NCBI GenBank assembly: GCA_900315755.1
Contig: ONAI01000033.1
Span: 12,990 to 46,188 of the forward strand
DNA length: 33,199 nt
Source of the DNA: an uncultured Ruminococcus sp.
GTDB lineage: Bacteria > Bacillota > Clostridia > Oscillospirales > Ruminococcaceae
Reading direction: 5' to 3'
Position numbers and translations under genes: made by a program. This document shows, one piece after another, positions 23,252 through 30,733 of this stretch. Each line of letters opens with the position of its first letter. The stretch's first letter is position 1. Under the pieces are notes generated by a model. It had not been told where the DNA came from and made no database searches. It worked only from the letters and a program-made list of their open reading frames with translations.

Positions 23252-24133
23252 ATGATAATACTCAAGATCCTGCTTTGGATATTACTTGCTATACTTGGCA
23301 TTATCATCGTTGTATGTGTTATACCTGCCGATGTCGATTTCAGCTATATCGACGGCAAAATGAAGTATAAGGTCAAGATATGGTTCTTTGACATTATGGA
23401 TTCCTCTAAGGAGGGATTTCTGGATAAGCGTAAGCGCAAAAAGGCTGAAAAGTCTCAGAAGAAAAAAGAACCTGCTGATGAACAGGAACTTCCTGAGGAA
23501 GATTTCGATGTCTATGATGACATAGGTGATGAGGCGGAATTCCTCGAGGAGTCTGCTTCCGAAGCTGAAACTGCGGATGTCATCAGTGAGGAGACTGCTG
23601 CGAACGCTCCTGCGGCTGACGAAAAGCCTTCAAAGAAGGAAAAGAAGAAAAAGCATAAGCATAAGGATAACACCGCGGAGGATTCCGATGACTGGGATAA
23701 CGATGCAGACGATGAGCCTAAGAAGCCACTCGGTGAAAAGCTCGAAAAGCTGGGAAATATCTGGCTTGCGGCAAAAAATCCTGCCAACATGATATTCAAG
23801 GGCTTCAAGTTCCGTAATTTCTACATCGACTTCATAATTGCCAATGAGGACGCTTACAAATGTGCCGTAAACTACGGCAGATACACTACACTTATTTATA
23901 ATGGGCTCGCTCAGCTGAGCAGACTATTCACCATACGCTTCAAAACTGTCGACATACAGCCGGGATTCGGTCTTGACAAGGGAAGATGGGACACGTCGTT
24001 CAGCGTAAGCTTTCGTCTTGGAACAGCGGTTATAGCAGGAATATGGTTCCTGATAACATATCTATTCAGAGTTCTGATACCTAAGAAACTCAAAAATCAC
24101 AAAATGAAAAAAGCTGCCGCCGTGCAGAAATAA
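23252..24133 (+). CDS. DUF2953-like membrane-anchored protein
   Basis: 293 residues. An N-terminal helix (about 2-22), a VDFSYIDGKMKYKVKIWFF strand region, a long highly charged stretch of Lys/Glu/Asp/Ala (about 50-165, low complexity), then a conserved C-terminal part with FYIDFIIANEDAYKCAVNYG and a final hydrophobic segment (about 260-280). DUF2953 proteins commonly sit between scpB and ytfJ/gerW in Clostridia. The function is unknown; a link to sporulation is only suggested by the neighbour. ATG at 23252 follows AAAGGAG; the GTG at 23249 is possible. Confidence 0.85.
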   Translation: MIILKILLWILLAILGIIIVVCVIPADVDFSYIDGKMKYKVKIWFFDIMDSSKEGFLDKRKRKKAEKSQKKKEPADEQELPEEDFDVYDDIGDEAEFLEESASEAETADVISEETAANAPAADEKPSKKEKKKKHKHKDNTAEDSDDWDNDADDEPKKPLGEKLEKLGNIWLAAKNPANMIFKGFKFRNFYIDFIIANEDAYKCAVNYGRYTTLIYNGLAQLSRLFTIRFKTVDIQPGFGLDKGRWDTSFSVSFRLGTAVIAGIWFLITYLFRVLIPKKLKNHKMKKAAAVQK

Positions 24134-24155
24134 TACTGAAATGAGGTAAATAAAC

Positions 24156-24548
24156 ATGGGTATGAATAATTCATCTGTCAGCGATATTCTCGGAATCTCA
24201 ATGGAAAAAATAAAGCAGATGGCTGATGTGAACGCTATTATCGGCGAGCCTATCAAGCTTGATGACGGAACTACTATCATTCCAGTCTCTAAGGTCTCAT
24301 ACGGATTTGCTTCCGGCGGTTCTGATATACCTTCAAAATATGACAAGAATCTCTTCGGAGGCGGTGCAGGTGCAGGCGTTTCTATCAAGCCGGAGGGCTT
24401 CCTTGTGATCTCACCGGACGGAACTTCAAAAATGGTTCCTATGACACCGGCAAATGATCCTATCAGCGTGGCAGTTGAGAAGGTGCCTATGGTGATAGAT
24501 AAGGTCTCTGATTTCATGAGCAAGAGGAAAAACAAGGACGGCGAATGA
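24156..24548 (+). CDS. ytfJ: GerW/YtfJ-family sporulation protein
   Basis: 130 residues. The conserved parts are ANAIIGEPI-like VNAIIGEPIKLDDGTTIIPV, a Gly-rich GGGAGAGVSIKPEGFLVI region and a C-terminal helix. In Bacillus the homologue is a spore protein needed for germination through a subset of receptors; its biochemical role is unknown. GAGGT precedes the ATG, 22 nt after the DUF2953 gene. It supports a spore-forming ancestry, together with spoIIP. Confidence 0.92.
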   Translation: MGMNNSSVSDILGISMEKIKQMADVNAIIGEPIKLDDGTTIIPVSKVSYGFASGGSDIPSKYDKNLFGGGAGAGVSIKPEGFLVISPDGTSKMVPMTPANDPISVAVEKVPMVIDKVSDFMSKRKNKDGE

Positions 24549-24622
24549 TACCGCTGTTCCGACATATTACGGCATGATACCGCATATCCTGTAAACGTAA
24601 TTATACGCTGCGGAGGTGCGGA

Positions 24623-25783
24623 ATGACAAAAAAGATATTATCAGTAATAGCAGCGGTCATGCTAATCATAGCTCAGCCGCTGTATGTTTTGGATGCCCGC
24701 TGTGAGAGTACAAAAGTGCCTGAGATCTCAGCGAAGGCGGCTGTGCTCATCTCAGCCGATACCGGCGAGATAGTCTATGAAAAGAACTGCCGCGAAAAGC
24801 TTCCTATGGCAAGCACGACCAAGATCATGACTGCTCTGCTTTGCATTGAAAGCGGAGGTCTGGATGTACCTTTTGTCGTTGACAGTGAGGCAATAAAGGT
24901 AGAGGGTTCTTCTATGGGACTTCAGGAGGGCGATATTGTTACAAAATACGCTCTTTGCTGCGGTATGCTGCTGCCTTCGGGAAATGATGCTGCAAATGCG
25001 GCTGCTGTGAGAATTGCAGGCAGCATTCCTGCTTTTGCTGAGCTTATGAACGAAAAAGCAAGGGCGCTCGGTCTTTCGCATACATTTTTCGTAACGCCTT
25101 CCGGACTTGAGGGCGAAGGTCACGGCTCTTCGGCTTATGACATGGCAATACTCGCAAGGGAAGCACTCAAACAGCCTGTTTTTCGCGAAATATGCTCAAA
25201 GAAGAGCATAAAGCTCTGCTTTGGCAATCCGCCTTACGAGCGCTGGCTAAAAAATACGAATAAACTGCTCTCGACCTGCGAGGGAGTTTACGGTGTCAAG
25301 ACCGGATTTACTGATGAAGCCGGAAGATGTCTCGTTTCAGCGTGTGAGCGCAGCGGTATGCGACTTATCTGCGTTACGCTGAATGACCGCAATGACTGGC
25401 AGGATCACTCGTCTCTTTACGATTTCGGCTTCGGAAAGGTAAGGCTTGTAAAGCCGGAGGTGAAGCAGCTTCCTGAACTTGATGCGGTAGGCGGTGAAGC
25501 GGATAAGCTGAAGCTTCGCTGCGGAGACGATATTCCAGGTATAACAGTCGTTGATGCTTCAGCAGAGGATCTCGCACTGAGACTGATCGCTTCGCCGTTC
25601 GTTTACGCTCCTGTTAAAGAGGGAGAAGAAGCGGCTTCGCTGAGGGTAAGCTTCAAGGACAGGGATATTGTGGATATACCACTGTTTTCAGCTGAAAATA
25701 TAAATGTATACGTGCCCGATAAGGAAGATGATGAGGGCACTTTGAAGAAGATAATCTCAAAACTCAGAAGGTATTTATTCTGA
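24623..25783 (+). CDS. dacF: D-alanyl-D-alanine carboxypeptidase (S11, DacF-like)
   Basis: 386 residues, exported by a signal peptide (about 1-25). It has the penicillin-binding triad: SxxK in MASTTKIM (Ser64, Lys67), SGN in LLPSGNDAAN, and KTG in GVKTGFTDEAG. It removes the terminal D-Ala of peptidoglycan stem peptides outside the membrane. The C-terminal PBP5-like beta domain (about 280-370) ends with a short basic segment (LRRYLF) that could contact the membrane. Position after gerW in a sporulation-flavoured operon suggests a DacF-like role, but a vegetative role is equally possible. GGAGGTG precedes the ATG. Confidence 0.95.
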   Translation: MTKKILSVIAAVMLIIAQPLYVLDARCESTKVPEISAKAAVLISADTGEIVYEKNCREKLPMASTTKIMTALLCIESGGLDVPFVVDSEAIKVEGSSMGLQEGDIVTKYALCCGMLLPSGNDAANAAAVRIAGSIPAFAELMNEKARALGLSHTFFVTPSGLEGEGHGSSAYDMAILAREALKQPVFREICSKKSIKLCFGNPPYERWLKNTNKLLSTCEGVYGVKTGFTDEAGRCLVSACERSGMRLICVTLNDRNDWQDHSSLYDFGFGKVRLVKPEVKQLPELDAVGGEADKLKLRCGDDIPGITVVDASAEDLALRLIASPFVYAPVKEGEEAASLRVSFKDRDIVDIPLFSAENINVYVPDKEDDEGTLKKIISKLRRYLF

Positions 25784-25800
25784 GGGAAAATGGAGTTAAA

Positions 25801-26532
25801 GTGGAAAAGATAAGAATACAGAAAATGATCGCTGACTGCGGTTACTGTTCCCGCCGCAAAGCCGAGGAACTGATGCAGCAGGGCAGAGTAAAACTGAATG
25901 GTCATCCTGTAAAGCCGGGAGATAAGTGCGGCTTTAAGGATCTTATTACTATTGACGGCGAGCGTCTTATGCTGCCGCGAAAGAGAAATTTCGTCTATAT
26001 AATGCTGAATAAGCCGCGCGGATATGTAACGACTGTTTCAGATGAGCTTGAAAGACGCTGCGTTATGGATCTCCTTGAGGATGTTGAGGAGAGGGTATAT
26101 CCGGTCGGAAGGCTTGACCGCAATTCGGAGGGGCTTCTCCTCTTTACCAACGATGGCGAATTTGCTAACAGTATCATGCATCCGAGCCGCCATGTCTCAA
26201 AGACCTACCGCGTTACAGTGCGTCCCGATATCAGCGACGATCAGCTTGTAGCCCTCTCTGAAGGCGTTGTGATCGACGGAAGAAAGACTCTTCCGGCTAA
26301 TGTTGTTGTAAAATCCAAAGAAACAGGCAGAGTTGTTCTGCTTATTACAATAAAAGAGGGCAGAAACCGTCAGATACGAAAGATGTGCGAGGCAGTCGGA
26401 CTTGAAGTTGCGCGTCTGCGCCGCGTAAGTATCGGACCTCTCAAGCTGGGAATGCTTCCGCCCGGAAAGTGGCGTGAGCTTACAGCCGACGAACTCAGAG
26501 CGATGAGAAACGCTATCGGCAAGGAGAAGTAA
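25801..26532 (+). CDS. rluB: RsuA/RluB-family 23S/16S pseudouridine synthase
   Basis: 243 residues. An N-terminal S4 RNA-binding domain (RIQKMIADCGYCSRRKAEEL), then the catalytic domain with PVGRLDRNSEGLLLFTNDG (catalytic Asp106), KTYRVTV and the motif III-like REGRNRQIRKMCEAVG. It isomerises a uridine in rRNA; by length and motifs RluB-like (23S) is more likely than RsuA-like. The start is a GTG with GGAG at 9 nt. It begins 17 nt after dacF. Confidence 0.93.
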   Translation: MEKIRIQKMIADCGYCSRRKAEELMQQGRVKLNGHPVKPGDKCGFKDLITIDGERLMLPRKRNFVYIMLNKPRGYVTTVSDELERRCVMDLLEDVEERVYPVGRLDRNSEGLLLFTNDGEFANSIMHPSRHVSKTYRVTVRPDISDDQLVALSEGVVIDGRKTLPANVVVKSKETGRVVLLITIKEGRNRQIRKMCEAVGLEVARLRRVSIGPLKLGMLPPGKWRELTADELRAMRNAIGKEK

Positions 26533-26533
26533 T

Positions 26534-26917
26534 ATGCTCGAAATACAGGAAAAGCATTCGACAGAAGGCTATGAAAAGCTTGTTGAGGCTCATAGCGATG
26601 TTGTCATGCTGCATATAACCGAGGCTCTCGACAGGGGAGAGGTCATCGGATTTATAGCCTATTCCTATGAGGGGGAAATTACCGTAGTATACGATTATGA
26701 TTCTCACGGTGACCTTATGCTCTGTGACGGTCTGGTAAGATCAGTTCTGTTCAAGAGCTGCCTGAAGGGGATAAGCAAGTGTGAATTCCGGTTTGATGAC
26801 GAGAATAAACTCGGACAGCTGATAAAACTGAGATTCATTACAGAAAACAGCCGCGTTGCCGAAAATATCGACAGCTTTATGAACGGCTGCGAAAACTGTA
26901 AGCACAATAATAATTGA
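26534..26917 (+). CDS. Conserved-looking small protein of unknown function
   Basis: 127 residues, ATG at 26534, one base after the rluB stop, with AAGGAGA upstream. No membrane helix. An alpha/beta pattern ([21 protein letters not shown]-type strands, then a helix, then strands to [15 protein letters not shown]) is loosely reminiscent of a reduced acetyltransferase fold. The C-terminal CENCKHNNN holds a Cys pair that could bind metal if paired with another molecule. I do not recognise the family. Tight spacing suggests cotranslation with rluB. Confidence 0.8.
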   Translation: MLEIQEKHSTEGYEKLVEAHSDVVMLHITEALDRGEVIGFIAYSYEGEITVVYDYDSHGDLMLCDGLVRSVLFKSCLKGISKCEFRFDDENKLGQLIKLRFITENSRVAENIDSFMNGCENCKHNNN

Positions 26918-26936
26918 AAGAAAGGAGCGATTTGAA

Positions 26937-27884
26937 GTGCCGATCAAAATTTCTTCTGAGCTTCCGGCATTCAAAACGCTTGGAGAAGAAAACATATTTG
27001 TGATGGCTAATGAAAGAGCCGAGCATCAGGACATACGTCCGCTGAAGGTGATGATACTCAATATCATGCCCAAAAAGATCGAAACAGAGTGTCAGCTGCT
27101 GAGACTTCTCAGTAACACTCCGCTTCAGGTGGACATAGAACTGCTCCAGATGGCTTCGCACGTTTCAAGGAATACTTCCCACCATCACCTCGAAGCATTC
27201 TACAAGACATTTGATGAGGTAAAGGACAAGCGTTACGATGGTATGATAATCACCGGTGCGCCGGTCGAACTCCTGAGGTATGAGGAGGTGGACTACTGGG
27301 GTGAGATAACCGAGATCATGGAATGGTCGAAAACGCACGTATTCTCGACTATCTACATCTGCTGGGCTGCTCAGGCAGGACTTTATTATCACTTTGGTGT
27401 ACCGAAATATCCGCTCGAACATAAAATGTTCGGCATATTCCCTCATAGGGCTGAGATAAGCAACTGTCAGCTGCTAAGAGGCTTCGATGATATTTTTTAC
27501 GTTCCTCATTCACGCAATACCGAGATACGCAGAGAGGACATTGAAAGAGTTCATCAGCTTGAAATACTCACTTCGTCTGATATTTCAGGTGTGCACATAG
27601 TCGCAAACAAAAACGGCAGACAGTATTTCATTACCGGTCACTCTGAATACGACAGGGAAACTATCGCAAATGAGTACCGCCGTGATCTTGATAAGGGCAT
27701 TGACATTCAGATGCCTTATAACTATTTCCCAAATGATGATCCGGATAATATTCCGGTATTCTCGTGGAGAAGTACAGCGAATCTCTTGTTCACAAACTGG
27801 CTCAACTACTGTGTTTATCAGAAAACGCCGTATAATCTTGACGAGCTTGAGGTACGCAACTGGAACTGGGAAACAACTTTGTAA
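26937..27884 (+). CDS. metA: Homoserine O-acetyltransferase (MetA family)
   Basis: 315 residues. It activates homoserine by O-acylation, the first committed step of methionine synthesis. Catalytic Cys142 lies in [11 protein letters not shown] and the His of ITGHSEYD completes the site. Residue 111 (ITGAPVELL) is Glu. In this family Glu111 marks acetyl-CoA and Gly111 succinyl-CoA users, so the product should be O-acetylhomoserine even though such genes are often annotated as succinyltransferase. The start is a GTG with AAAGGAG upstream. There is no S-box, T-box or separate promoter in the 19-nt gap to the previous gene, so its control differs from that of metK. Confidence 0.95.
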   Translation: MPIKISSELPAFKTLGEENIFVMANERAEHQDIRPLKVMILNIMPKKIETECQLLRLLSNTPLQVDIELLQMASHVSRNTSHHHLEAFYKTFDEVKDKRYDGMIITGAPVELLRYEEVDYWGEITEIMEWSKTHVFSTIYICWAAQAGLYYHFGVPKYPLEHKMFGIFPHRAEISNCQLLRGFDDIFYVPHSRNTEIRREDIERVHQLEILTSSDISGVHIVANKNGRQYFITGHSEYDRETIANEYRRDLDKGIDIQMPYNYFPNDDPDNIPVFSWRSTANLLFTNWLNYCVYQKTPYNLDELEVRNWNWETTL

Positions 27885-27925
27885 TATTTGTATGGGATTG
27901 ATAAATCAACGAAAGGATGCAGCAT

Positions 27926-28813
27926 ATGGCTAATGATTTTATTGATGAAACATCAGCTGATATAGTTGATGAAACCAAGGACAATAACAATAACAACAAC
28001 GCACCGAAGATGAAATACTGTCCTCACTGCGGCAAGCTAAAACCGGAGACAGCAAGATTCTGTCCGGAATGCGGCAGAGACCGTTCCGGAAACAGCGCTT
28101 CGGACATCCAGCATGGCAGGCAGAATGCCTATGGAACTCCCGGTGGTTATCAGCCTGCATATGCAGGTCAGCCGGTAAGAGGTGCGGCAGTCCAGACACA
28201 GAAAAAAAGCGGATTCAGTGAAGGACTTGTGGCACTTATAGTAAGTCTTGTGAATTTCTTCATGTTCGGCAGCTTATTAAGCTTTATATCAGTGCCTGTT
28301 GTACTGATATTTGCGATCATTGCACTGAAAAGAGGCAATTCCGGCAGGATAATGGCTGTGATCTCGATAATAGTTTCTATATTATCAGCACTCATCTTTG
28401 CATTTTACGTAGCGGTGATAGTCAAGTTAGCTCCGGAGATAAAATACTTTGCAGATCACGATAAGGAGATCATCGCAGAATACTATGAGACCGGCGAAAT
28501 ACCTGAAAGATATGAAAAGTTCAGGGATAAGAAATACGACAAGATCTGGAGTAATCTTGGATACGATGATTTTGATGACTTCTTTGGCGACATTATAGGC
28601 GAATACCGCGATTCCGTTTACGACGATGAAGATGACTGGTATGATAAAGGCGGCAAAAAAACAGGAAAAGAGAAAACTACCAAGGAAAAGACTACCAAGG
28701 AAAAGACTACCAAGGAAAAGACTACTAAGGAAAAGACTACAAAGTCGCAGCAATCAACTACCGGCAAACGCAGTGTTGACCGCGACGGCGAGGATCTTGT
28801 GGTATTATCATAA
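27926..28813 (+). CDS. Zinc-ribbon membrane protein with C-terminal TTKEK repeats
   Basis: 295 residues. After a short acidic and Asn-rich N-terminus comes a double-CxxC zinc ribbon (YCPHCGKLKPETARFCPECG, about 31-50), a Gly/Tyr/Gln-rich spacer, two membrane helices (about 104-128 and 135-162, DUF4190-like), then a charged extracytoplasmic or cytoplasmic region rich in Asp and Tyr, ending in five Glu-Lys-Thr-Thr-Lys units and a Ser/Thr tail. The function is unknown. ATG at 27926 fits GAAAGGATG better than the ATG at 27917, which lies inside that site. It is the last gene before a terminator. Confidence 0.85.
   Translation: MANDFIDETSADIVDETKDNNNNNNAPKMKYCPHCGKLKPETARFCPECGRDRSGNSASDIQHGRQNAYGTPGGYQPAYAGQPVRGAAVQTQKKSGFSEGLVALIVSLVNFFMFGSLLSFISVPVVLIFAIIALKRGNSGRIMAVISIIVSILSALIFAFYVAVIVKLAPEIKYFADHDKEIIAEYYETGEIPERYEKFRDKKYDKIWSNLGYDDFDDFFGDIIGEYRDSVYDDEDDWYDKGGKKTGKEKTTKEKTTKEKTTKEKTTKEKTTKSQQSTTGKRSVDRDGEDLVVLS
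28670..28744 (+). repeat. 15-bp tandem repeat, five units, in frame
   Basis: Five consecutive units of GAAAAGACTACCAAG or one- to two-base variants, encoding (E-K-T-T-K)5 in the zinc-ribbon protein. Near identity at the DNA level suggests recent slippage, so copy number may vary between strains. Confidence 0.9.
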
Positions 28814-28827
28814 TTTATTATATGCTG

Positions 28828-28852
28828 AGCCCTGCATAAGCAGGGCTTTTGT
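28828..28852 (+). terminator. Terminator at the end of the scpAB-metA run
   Basis: AGCCCTGC (28828-28835), loop ATAA, GCAGGGCT (28840-28847), then TTTTGTT. It lies between converging genes. Confidence 0.85.
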
Positions 28853-28857
28853 TATGC

Positions 28858-29736
28858 TTATTGTTTCATGATACGTGTCATGAATTCTTCGGTCGATGTC
28901 AGACCGCTGCGATTATAGCGGAAAATACCGTACAGGCAATCTGGATCGCGGGTTATGTAATTTGGACGTTCGTAGCAATTCAGTGTAAGCAGTATGCCGG
29001 CTTCTCTCAGAACGGGAAGGCTTTCTCGGCATACGCTCCCGAACGGATAGGCGAATACTATCGGGGATATACCGGTATTTTCGTGCATTTCGCTTTGCAG
29101 AAGTCCGATGTCGGCTGAAAGCTTTTCTGAATAATCAGCAGCTGATTCGCCCTCGAGACGCGCACATCCGCGGCGGGCTCCCTTTATCGAATGCATATCA
29201 TAGGTATGGCTGCCTATTTCGATCCTTCCGGAATCAATAAGACAGCGTATGTCTTCCCAAGTGAGGTAGGAATATGCAGGTACATGAGGGTCAGCCGGAG
29301 CAATGAAGTCTGTATACCTTCCGACAACCGATACCACTGCACACATATCGTACTTTTCAAGAAGCGGAAGGAATTCGGAAAGATTATTGTAGAAGCCGTC
29401 ATCGAGAGTTATCATAACAGGTTTTTCCGGAAGTTCTCCGATACCACAGGTGTAATCATAAAGCTGCTTTGCACTTACAGTACAGTAGCCATTATTTTTC
29501 AGCCAGCGCAGGTCTGATTCCGCTTCTTCGGGACTTGTTACGTATTCTGCCGGAGTTCCGCTGTGTATGCTGTGATACATTATAACAGGAAGGAATATGC
29601 CTTTATCATCACTGTTATCCGCAGAGGAGAATAACAACAGCCTGCCAAGAAAAAAGAATAGACCACAGGCTGCGAAAATTACCACGTCCATTACCAGCAT
29701 AAAGCACAAACGGCGTAAACCATGTTGTTCATACAT
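28858..29736 (-). CDS. Membrane-anchored polysaccharide deacetylase (CE4)
   Basis: 292 residues. One N-terminal helix (about 11-32), then a NodB-type domain: VIMYHSI, the catalytic base/metal motif TLDDGF, the metal His pair in IGSHTYDMHS, and a FAYPFGS motif 4-like block. Such enzymes remove N- or O-acetyl groups from cell-wall peptidoglycan or surface polysaccharides outside the membrane. The SHxxxxH spacing and TxDDG are intact, so it is likely active. It is transcribed from a promoter that overlaps that of the divergent YiiX-like gene. The ribosome site (AAGGCG) is weak. Confidence 0.92.
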   Translation of the reverse strand: MYEQHGLRRLCFMLVMDVVIFAACGLFFFLGRLLLFSSADNSDDKGIFLPVIMYHSIHSGTPAEYVTSPEEAESDLRWLKNNGYCTVSAKQLYDYTCGIGELPEKPVMITLDDGFYNNLSEFLPLLEKYDMCAVVSVVGRYTDFIAPADPHVPAYSYLTWEDIRCLIDSGRIEIGSHTYDMHSIKGARRGCARLEGESAADYSEKLSADIGLLQSEMHENTGISPIVFAYPFGSVCRESLPVLREAGILLTLNCYERPNYITRDPDCLYGIFRYNRSGLTSTEEFMTRIMKQ

Positions 29737-29762
29737 ATTATCATCGCCTTGATTCAGAAAAA

Positions 29763-29791
29763 ATTCTATGTAGGACTTGAAATCCTTGCAA
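29763..29791 (-). promoter_or_regulatory. Promoter of the polysaccharide deacetylase gene
   Basis: Minus strand TTGCAA (29791-29786), 17 nt, TAGAAT (29768-29763). It overlaps the opposing promoter at 29777-29805, so the two cannot be occupied at once. Confidence 0.65.
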
Positions 29792-29805
29792 ATATATGAT
29801 ATAAT
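29777..29805 (+). promoter_or_regulatory. Promoter of the YiiX-like gene
   Basis: TTGAAA (29777-29782), 17 nt, TATAAT (29800-29805). The leader begins with a 10-bp hairpin (GATAATTGCA 29818-29827 with TGCAGTTATC 29832-29841), which would shield the mRNA 5' end. Confidence 0.8.
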
Positions 29806-29894
29806 AACGGTGTGTGTGATAATTGCAGCATTGCAGTTATCCTGTCGTCAAAAAGTATCTCTTTGACTAAATACTATTAAAGGAGGGATACATT

Positions 29895-30449
29895 CTGGAA
29901 GATTATATATATATCATAATGGCACAGACGGGGACAAGACCGGCAAGGTTTTTCCGCTTCGTTACTAAAAAGCCATTCAATCATGTTTCTCTTTCTGCTG
30001 ATATTGATCTTTCTGAAATGTACAGCTTCTGCCGGACTTACAGAAGATTTCCTCTGCCTGCGACATTCAATCAGGAAATAGTAGGCAAGGGAACTCTGGG
30101 ATGCTTCGGTTCAATACCCTGCGAGGTTTACAGGCTGCCTGTTACCCATGAACAAAAAGAGGAGTATTATCGAGTTATACGTCATTTTTCCGATAACAGG
30201 AATATTTATTCTTATAATATTCTCGGGCTGCTTACAGTCTATCTGAATATCGAATGGAACAGGCAAAAGAACTTCCTGTGCTCACAGTTTGTAGCTTATA
30301 CTATGGACAAGATCGGTATTCCGCTTGAAAAGCCGTTCTGCCTTTATACGCCGGATGATTTCAGGAATTTCCCCGGTGCAGTTCTTGTGTATTCGGGCGA
30401 ACTCAATGACTTTTATAACATCAGGCGTTCAAAGTCTGTTGCAAAGTGA
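29895..30449 (+). CDS. YiiX/permuted papain-fold (NlpC/P60-like) protein
   Basis: About 184 residues. It has the circularly permuted NlpC/P60 pattern: an early His in FNHVSLS and a later Cys in NFLCSQFVAYTMDKIGI. Relatives cut amide or thioester bonds in peptides or lipids; the substrate here is unknown. No signal peptide. The first ATG (29919) has no ribosome site and would remove the EDYIYII strand that normally begins this fold. AGGAGGG (29881-29887) instead points to CTG 29895 (8-nt spacing from AGGAGG) or ATT 29892, both non-standard. The call is therefore CTG, with ATG 29919 as the conventional alternative. The 3' end overlaps the converging small gene by 21 nt. Confidence 0.8.
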   Translation: MEDYIYIIMAQTGTRPARFFRFVTKKPFNHVSLSADIDLSEMYSFCRTYRRFPLPATFNQEIVGKGTLGCFGSIPCEVYRLPVTHEQKEEYYRVIRHFSDNRNIYSYNILGLLTVYLNIEWNRQKNFLCSQFVAYTMDKIGIPLEKPFCLYTPDDFRNFPGAVLVYSGELNDFYNIRRSKSVAK

Positions 30450-30731
30450 TATAAGAAGCGCAGCAGCACGTATTTCATCAGGTGATGCTATATATGCGGC
30501 ACAATAGACCTTGCTTTCCGGACATATGAGAGAGAGGTCTATTTCAGTATCATGTTCAAGAAGGCTCAGTGAGGCGTTCTCACCGTTTAGTGTTACACTT
30601 GCAGGTGCTATTTTTTCACCGGTGATCCTGTTGTAGGAATTAGTATATGAATTTATGAACATCCACGAACCGGCTGTCAGTATAAGGTATAGTATTACCG
30701 CTCTGGCAGCGGTTTTTTTCTTTATATGCAA
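30429..30731 (-). CDS. Small membrane-anchored protein downstream of spoIIP
   Basis: 100 residues from a TTG start 2 nt after the spoIIP stop; AAAGGAGG lies 7-10 nt upstream, inside the last spoIIP codons. A single N-terminal helix (about 9-28) is followed by an extracytoplasmic part with VTLNGENASLSLLEHD and LICPESKVYCAAYIAS. I do not recognise the family. The coupling to spoIIP suggests expression in the mother cell during sporulation (inference). Its 3' end runs 21 nt into the opposite-strand YiiX-like gene. Confidence 0.7.
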   Translation of the reverse strand: MHIKKKTAARAVILYLILTAGSWMFINSYTNSYNRITGEKIAPASVTLNGENASLSLLEHDTEIDLSLICPESKVYCAAYIASPDEIRAAALLISLCNRL

Positions 30732-30733
30732 CG

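Noticed and set aside
28427-28753. Minus-strand frame with Leu-Phe repeats resembling a membrane protein
   Set aside because: It is the antisense reading of the TTKEK tandem repeats.
28626-28871. Arg/Lys-rich frame overlapping the tandem repeats
   Set aside because: Shifted reading of the same repeats; no start signal.
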